Shown here: in pieces, positions 4,958 to 5,830 of the stretch
Position numbering within the stretch: the stretch's first letter is position 1
Layout: each line of letters starts with the position of its first letter
DNA from: Paracoccaceae bacterium
GTDB lineage: Bacteria; Pseudomonadota; Alphaproteobacteria; Rhodobacterales; Rhodobacteraceae
Direction of reading: 5' to 3'
DNA length: 5,830 nucleotides
Assembly (NCBI GenBank): GCA_018647275.1
Contig: JABGTH010000128.1
Span: 1-5,830, forward strand
Made by a program: the position numbers and the translations under genes
Notes under the pieces: model-generated
Database searches by the model: none
Seen by the model: only the letters and a program-made list of their open reading frames with translations
Told to the model about the DNA's origin: nothing

Positions 4958-5536
4958 ATGACACACATTCTACAAATCGACAGCTCTGGACGAACAAGCG
5001 CATCAGTTTCACGCCAACTTTCAGCGCAAATCGTTGAAAAACTGGGCGGACAAACAACACACCGTGATCTACTCACGCACCCCCTGCCACAGCTGGACGA
5101 AGCATGGCTTGGCGCGAATTGGACACCTGCTGATCAGCTCACAGAACAACAAGCTGAAAAGCTAGCTACCTCTGACAGCTTGATCCAAGAGATCAAAGAC
5201 GCCGACACATTGGTCATTGGCGTTTCAATGTACAACTTCGGCATCCCCGCCAGCCTAAAGGCCTGGGTCGATCTGGTTTGCCGCGCAGGCCACACTTTTC
5301 AATATACAGAGAAAGGCCCCGTTGGATTGATGGAAGGCAAACGCGCCATTGTCGTCATCGCATCTGGCGGCGTTCCTCTGGGTTCACCAATGGATCACGC
5401 AAGTACCTATATGACCACAATGCTTGGGTTTATCGGAATCACTGACGTTACATTTGTGGCCGCAGAGGGGACCGCGGGTAACCTTGATGCCGCTCTCAAG
5501 GGCGCACAAACTCAAATCGACGCAATCGCGGCATAA
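4958..5536 (+). CDS. azoR: FMN-dependent NADH-azoreductase (flavodoxin-like NAD(P)H:quinone reductase)
   Basis: This is a cytoplasmic flavoprotein that passes two-electron equivalents from NAD(P)H to quinones, and to azo dyes in assays; the physiological role is usually quinone or electrophile detoxification. The product is 192 residues, slightly shorter than E. coli AzoR (about 200). Seen: a first beta strand ILQIDSS and the FMN phosphate loop SSGRTSASVS (9-18), the strand TLVIGVS followed by the isoalloxazine-contact motif MYNFGIPASLKAWVD (91-105), RAGHTFQYTEKGPVGL (109-124), and IASGG (134-138). All are AzoR-family hallmarks. The ATG at 4958 has AAGGA 6 bases upstream. It is transcribed divergently from the LysR gene, probably alone, and ends 16 bases before a strong hairpin. 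Confidence 0.93.
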   Translation: MTHILQIDSSGRTSASVSRQLSAQIVEKLGGQTTHRDLLTHPLPQLDEAWLGANWTPADQLTEQQAEKLATSDSLIQEIKDADTLVIGVSMYNFGIPASLKAWVDLVCRAGHTFQYTEKGPVGLMEGKRAIVVIASGGVPLGSPMDHASTYMTTMLGFIGITDVTFVAAEGTAGNLDAALKGAQTQIDAIAA

Positions 5537-5552
5537 TGAAGTAGATAAACAA

Positions 5553-5576
5553 GGGGCAGAGCAACTGCTTTGCCCC
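5553..5576 (+). terminator. Hairpin terminator after azoR
   Basis: GGGGCAGAGC (5553-5562) pairs with GCTTTGCCCC (5567-5576) over the loop AACT, giving 10 bp with one G-U pair, starting 17 bases after the azoR stop. The following CTTA is a poor U-run. Position and stem strength still make it the likely azoR terminator or 3' stabiliser. Confidence 0.65.
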
Positions 5577-5625
5577 CTTAAACTGTTGACTCTATTCCCA
5601 CCACCGCCTACATCCGCATCAACAT

Positions 5626-5647
5626 CCGGAAGCATAAACCCTTCCGG
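5626..5647. repeat. 7-bp perfect inverted repeat
   Basis: CCGGAAG (5626-5632) and CTTCCGG (5641-5647) are perfectly complementary around an 8-base loop. The next hairpin begins within its last two bases, so the two can stack end to end or compete. Confidence 0.55.
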
Positions 5648-5667
5648 TCCTTGTTATATCAAGGATC
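5646..5667. repeat. Inverted repeat abutting the previous hairpin
   Basis: TCCTTG (5648-5653) and CAAGGA (5660-5665) are a perfect 6-bp dyad with loop TTATAT. In plus-strand RNA the stem extends to 8 bp through a G-U and a G-C pair (5646-5667), overlapping the preceding hairpin by two bases. Confidence 0.5.
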
Positions 5668-5691
5668 GCCCTCCGTCAGCGCGTCGCGCCC

Positions 5692-5723
5692 ACGGGGGCA
5701 AAACTGTTTGGTTTTGTCCCCGT
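5692..5723 (+). repeat. 13-bp hairpin, strongest structure of the right spacer
   Basis: ACGGGGGCAAAAC (5692-5704) pairs with GTTTTGTCCCCGT (5711-5723) over the loop TGTTTG, 13 bp with a single G-U pair. The wobble forms only in plus-strand RNA; on the other strand it is a C-A mismatch. No U-run follows in either direction, so a standard terminator is unlikely. It is longer than needed for a terminator and may be part of a structured RNA or palindromic repeat. Confidence 0.6.
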
Positions 5724-5760
5724 CTCAATGAGCTGACTTAGGTATTTTGTATTTCGCATC

Positions 5761-5800
5761 GTGATGATGCAATCGTCACCACCCCTTCCTATCTAGGGGT
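5761..5800 (+). repeat. Two short hairpins before the right-edge ribosome site
   Basis: GTGATGA (5761-5767) pairs with TCGTCAC (5773-5779), with one pair that is G-U in plus-strand RNA. ACCCCT (5781-5786) pairs with AGGGGT (5795-5800). A competing stem GCATC/GATGC (5756-5770) excludes the first. Alternative pairings shortly before a ribosome site can belong to a regulated leader, but no known class was recognised. Confidence 0.35.
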
Positions 5801-5815
5801 TAACAGTAATCGGGC

Positions 5816-5822
5816 AAAGGAG
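5816..5822 (+). promoter_or_regulatory. Ribosome-binding site of a gene starting at or beyond the right edge
   Basis: AAAGGAG is a near-perfect ribosome site, and only eight bases follow it before the window ends. A start codon at about 5829-5832 would have ideal spacing; the TTG at 5825 is too close. This suggests a plus-strand gene beginning at the edge, whose leader is the spacer above. Confidence 0.4.
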
Positions 5823-5830
5823 CCTTGGCA

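Larger units (their letters stand above)
5581..5830. other. Hairpin-dense noncoding spacer to the right edge
   Basis: No coding frame here looks like a protein. Short open frames exist on both strands but lack family features, and those crossing azoR are shadows. Besides the azoR terminator the stretch holds five more inverted repeats: 5626-5647, 5646-5667, 5692-5723, 5761-5779 and 5781-5800. It could be a dispersed intergenic repeat, a small RNA, or the structured leader of a gene past the edge. No known riboswitch, tRNA or rRNA signature was recognised. Confidence 0.5.

Noticed and set aside
5384..5635. Minus-strand 83-codon frame overlapping the azoR end
   Set aside because: It crosses the azoR terminator hairpin, is rich in Gly, Cys and Ser with no domain, and is antisense for most of its length.
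5424..5741. Plus-strand 105-codon frame running from azoR into the right spacer
   Set aside because: It starts inside azoR in another frame, reads through the terminator and the 13-bp hairpin, and its translation has no protein-like features.
1..5830. Mobile element, CRISPR array, tRNA or rRNA
   Set aside because: No transposase or integrase, no regularly spaced repeats, and no tRNA or rRNA signature was found on either strand.

Overview
The window looks like chromosomal DNA of an alphaproteobacterium, most likely a marine member of the Rhodobacterales (Roseobacter group). The main evidence is a stand-alone F0 operon in the order I-B-E-B'-B with two different b-type subunits (b and b'). This matches the atpIBEXF arrangement described for Rhodobacter, where the F1 genes lie elsewhere. 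Base composition is close to balanced by eye, lower than in classical Rhodobacter. The genus cannot be fixed from this sequence.

Left part (1-2640, all minus strand): read in the direction of transcription, the genes are atpI (GTG start at 2502), atpB (subunit a), atpE (subunit c), the b' gene and the start of atpF (subunit b, cut by the left edge after 133 residues). Together they form the membrane proton channel and stator of ATP synthase. atpI/atpB and b'/atpF are almost touching. atpE instead sits between two untranslated gaps of 109 and 124 bases, each with two hairpins. Several of their G-U pairs form only in the minus-strand transcript. The c subunit is needed in many copies, so RNA-level control of atpE is the most interesting idea in this part.

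Middle (2503-3086): a divergent intergenic region carries a likely atp promoter and a perfect 7-2-7 inverted repeat. The repeat lies just ahead of a small plus-strand ArsR-family repressor gene. The repressor gene ends tail-to-tail, 12 bases from a minus-strand gene.

Right part (3079-5536): a lysR-type regulator and an EamA-family (DMT) transporter are read together on the minus strand. Divergent from lysR is an FMN-dependent NADH-azoreductase (azoR-like) on the plus strand. The 113-base shared control region has several short dyads, the usual layout for a LysR regulator acting on its neighbour. A strong hairpin follows azoR.

Right edge (5581-5830): no convincing gene. The stretch is packed with five further hairpins, including a 13-bp stem, and ends with a strong ribosome-binding sequence that suggests a plus-strand gene starting at or just past the edge. 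The genes themselves belong to known families. The unexplained signals are the structured RNA around atpE and this hairpin-dense spacer.
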